DNA of 64,000 nucleotides from contig NZ_CAMFHB010000028.1 of assembly GCF_945952055.1 (NCBI RefSeq), positions 20,839 to 84,838 of the forward strand, read 5' to 3'. The position numbers and the translations under genes are program-made. This document shows positions 62,248 to 64,000 of the stretch, in pieces (within the stretch, counting starts at the first letter, position 1; each line of letters starts with the position of its first letter). Source of the stretch: an uncultured Alsobacter sp. (lineage in GTDB: Bacteria; Pseudomonadota; Alphaproteobacteria; Rhizobiales; Beijerinckiaceae). Below the pieces are notes generated by a model. It did no database searches. It was not told the origin of the DNA and saw only the letters and a program-made list of their open reading frames with translations.

Positions 62248-62466
62248 ATGCCGCATCTCGACGCCCGCGCGCTCGACCAGGACCCGCAAGGCATGGCGGT
62301 TCTGCGCGCCGCCATCGCGCCCGAGGCCGTGACGGCCGCCCCCGTCGCGATGGCCACCACCCTCCCTTTTCTGCCGGCGGCGGGTCTCAGCCCGGCCAGG
62401 CTCCGGGACCGGATGATCGGCGCGATGCTGCGCCTGCCGCCGGCTCGGACCGCCGCCGCCGTGTGA
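62248..62466 (+). CDS. Small hypothetical protein, 72 residues
   Basis: ATG 62248 is preceded by AGGGA with 9 bases between. The product is alanine/proline-rich with PHLDARALDQDPQGMAVLRAAIAPE and a C-terminal LSPARLRDRMIGAMLRLPPA. No domain is recognised. It lies 80 bases ahead of the cytochrome P450 gene on the same strand and may be co-transcribed. Confidence 0.45.
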   Translation: MPHLDARALDQDPQGMAVLRAAIAPEAVTAAPVAMATTLPFLPAAGLSPARLRDRMIGAMLRLPPARTAAAV

Positions 62467-62546
62467 AGGGCGCCGCCACCGCGGCGCTTGCCTGAAACGG
62501 TCCCACAGGGTCAACTCGCATCGGCTTCCCCCGACGGACCCTTGCC

Positions 62547-63776
62547 GTGCGCTTCGACCACAAGACCCTGAGGGTCGATCTCGACCCGCGTGACCCGCAC
62601 TTTTTCAACGATCCCTATCCCGCCTACGCGGCGATGCATGCGGCCGGTTCGCCGCTCTTCTTCTGGGATCAGTACGACCACTGGTGTACGGCCTCGTTCG
62701 CCCACGTCTCCGCCCTGTTGCGGGACAAGCGCTTCGGGCGGCAGATCCTGCACGTGGCGACCCGCGAGGAACTCGGCTGGCCCGAACCGCCGCCGCACCT
62801 CGCGCCGCACACCGCGGTGATGCAGTACGCCCTCCTCGAGGTGGAGCCGCCCGTCCACACCCGGCTGCGGACGCTGGTCAATCGCGCCTTCGTGTCACGG
62901 CAGGTCGAGAAGCTGGCGCCGCGCATCGCGGAGATGGCGCATGCGCTCGTCGACGGTTTCGAGCGGGACGGCGCATGCGACCTGCTCGCGCGCTTCTGCA
63001 CGCCGATTCCTGTCACGGTCATCGCCGAGCTGCTCGGCGTTCCGGTCGAGATGTGCCCTGCCCTGCTCGACTGGTCGCATCGCATGGTGGCGATCCACCA
63101 GTTCAGGCGAGACCGCGCTGTCGAGGAGGACGCCGCCGCCGCGACCACCGCCTTCGCGGGCTATCTGCGCGGCCTCCTGGACCAGCGCCTGAAGGAGCCG
63201 CGCGACGATCTCGTGACCCATCTCGCCGCGGCATCCGCCAACAGCGACAGGCTCACGGACGAGGAGACGGTCGCGACCTGCATCCAGCTCCTCAACGCGG
63301 GGCACGAGGCGACCGTGCATGCCTTCGCCAACGGCATCGCCGGACTTCTCCAGAACGGGATCGACGTGCGTGCCGCGTTCTCCGACGAGAGGTCGCGGGC
63401 CCTCGTGGTGGAGGAAATGCTGCGTCACGACGCGCCCCTGCACCTGTTCACGCGCTATGCGCTCGAGGACGTCGAGATCGGTCCCGCCCGCCTGCGCAAG
63501 GGCGACAAGATCGGGCTCCTGCTCGGAGGCGCCAACCGCGACCCCAGCCGCTTCGCCGATCCGGACCGCTTCGATCCGCTGCGGGAGGACAATGCCCAGG
63601 TGAGCTTCGGCGCCGGCATCCACTTCTGCATCGGCGCGCCGCTGGCCCGCCTCGAGATGCAGGTCGCCCTGCCGATCCTGTTCGAGCGCCTGCCCGGGCT
63701 CCGGCTGGCGTCCAAGCCGGCCTACAGGGACACCTACCACTTCCACGGCTTCGAGCGTCTCGACGCCGTGTGGTGA
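62547..63776 (+). CDS. Cytochrome P450
   Basis: This 409-residue soluble heme monooxygenase has all class marks. The I-helix AGHEAT is at 251-256 (with Glu before Ala-Thr, a common variant of AGxDT), the ExxR pair is E290-R293 and the heme loop FGAGIHFCIGAP carries the proximal ligand C361. It starts with GTG; the ribosome site is weak. No ferredoxin or reductase gene is adjacent. The substrate is unknown. A family B repeat follows the stop. Confidence 0.93.
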   Translation: MRFDHKTLRVDLDPRDPHFFNDPYPAYAAMHAAGSPLFFWDQYDHWCTASFAHVSALLRDKRFGRQILHVATREELGWPEPPPHLAPHTAVMQYALLEVEPPVHTRLRTLVNRAFVSRQVEKLAPRIAEMAHALVDGFERDGACDLLARFCTPIPVTVIAELLGVPVEMCPALLDWSHRMVAIHQFRRDRAVEEDAAAATTAFAGYLRGLLDQRLKEPRDDLVTHLAAASANSDRLTDEETVATCIQLLNAGHEATVHAFANGIAGLLQNGIDVRAAFSDERSRALVVEEMLRHDAPLHLFTRYALEDVEIGPARLRKGDKIGLLLGGANRDPSRFADPDRFDPLREDNAQVSFGAGIHFCIGAPLARLEMQVALPILFERLPGLRLASKPAYRDTYHFHGFERLDAVW

Positions 63777-63790
63777 GCGCGGAGGGGTCG

Positions 63791-63830
63791 TGCGTCCTTC
63801 GACACGCAGCCTTCGGCCGCTGCTCAGAGG
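63791..63830. repeat. Dispersed palindromic repeat, family B, single arm
   Basis: TGCGTCCTTCGACACGCAGCC...CGGCCGCTGCTCAG without the usual following inverted arm. It starts 14 bases past the P450 stop. Confidence 0.75.
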
Positions 63831-63883
63831 GTGTGAAACAATTTCAAATGCGGCGTTGCATCTGACTTTTCCAGCGCGCAGCC

Positions 63884-63968
63884 ACCTCTCCGCCGTCCTG
63901 CCCGGGCTTGGCCCGGGCATCCACGACTTTGCCGGGGCCACGCGTAATTCGTGGGTGGCCGGGCCAAG
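63884..63968. repeat. Dispersed palindromic repeat, family A, truncated at 63968
   Basis: The forward arm CTCCGCCGTCCTGCCCGGGC...CATCCACGACTTTGCCGGGG is complete. The inverted arm starts (GTGGGTGGCCGGGCCAAG) but is replaced after 63968 by unrelated sequence TGTACAGACCGGAGACATGG to the window end. Confidence 0.8.
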
Positions 63969-64000
63969 TGTACAGACCGGAGACATGGTGAACACTCGTT

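Overview
This window is about 68-70% G+C chromosomal DNA from an alphaproteobacterium, most likely a member of Hyphomicrobiales (Rhizobiales). Grounds are the strong G/C bias at third codon positions, dense ATP-binding-cassette (ABC) importer operons, ATGA/GTGA/TGATG gene overlaps, and three families of dispersed palindromic intergenic repeats of a kind common in that order. No rRNA, tRNA, CRISPR array, integrase or complete insertion sequence was seen. The genus cannot be named from the sequence alone.

Layout. The left edge holds a cut tetratricopeptide-repeat gene, succinate-semialdehyde dehydrogenase (gabD) and serine acetyltransferase (cysE). From 13111 down to 3731 runs a nine-gene minus-strand operon: substrate-binding protein, two permeases, a fused double ATPase, a luciferase-like monooxygenase, two carboxymuconolactone-decarboxylase-fold proteins (one with CxxC, one without any cysteine), an OsmC-like protein, and a fusion of VOC (glyoxalase-fold) and rhodanese domains. 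Its first seven proteins resemble the family set named after KPN_01854/KPN_01858 and Avi_7169/Avi_7170, an uptake-and-oxidation pathway whose substrate is unknown to me. An ArsR/SRPBCC pair follows, with a promoter boxed by two identical operators and an apparently leaderless mRNA.

15067-22446 is a second catabolic operon: NMT1/SsuA-type importer, FAD oxidoreductase, class III CoA-transferase, enoyl-CoA hydratase-fold enzyme, 7Fe-type ferredoxin and LysR regulator. 22639-32858 is mixed housekeeping: SelO pseudokinase, a second luciferase-like monooxygenase, a YaiI/DUF188 protein, a WYL regulator, a YhaN/YhaO (SbcCD-like) nuclease pair and a glutathione transferase. 33196-39213 carries a transglutaminase-like protein, a zinc metallopeptidase-like protein, phosphoenolpyruvate carboxylase and exported small proteins. 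39649-48314 holds a stand-alone receiver protein, an RND efflux pair, a divergent Lrp/tryptophan-dioxygenase-like pair with two inverted-repeat operators, and an MFS exporter with a histidine-rich tail.

48345-54808 contains two iron-type alcohol dehydrogenases flanking a Crp/Fnr regulator, the second one in an operon with an aldehyde dehydrogenase and a glutamine-synthetase-like ligase. This suggests amine or amino-alcohol catabolism through a gamma-glutamyl intermediate. 55298-62000 is a LacI-controlled sugar or osmolyte importer ending in a GH63-type glycosidase that resembles mannosyl-/glucosylglycerate hydrolases. A cytochrome P450 lies at the right edge, followed by a repeat whose second half is replaced by unrelated sequence at 63969, possibly the end of a mobile element.
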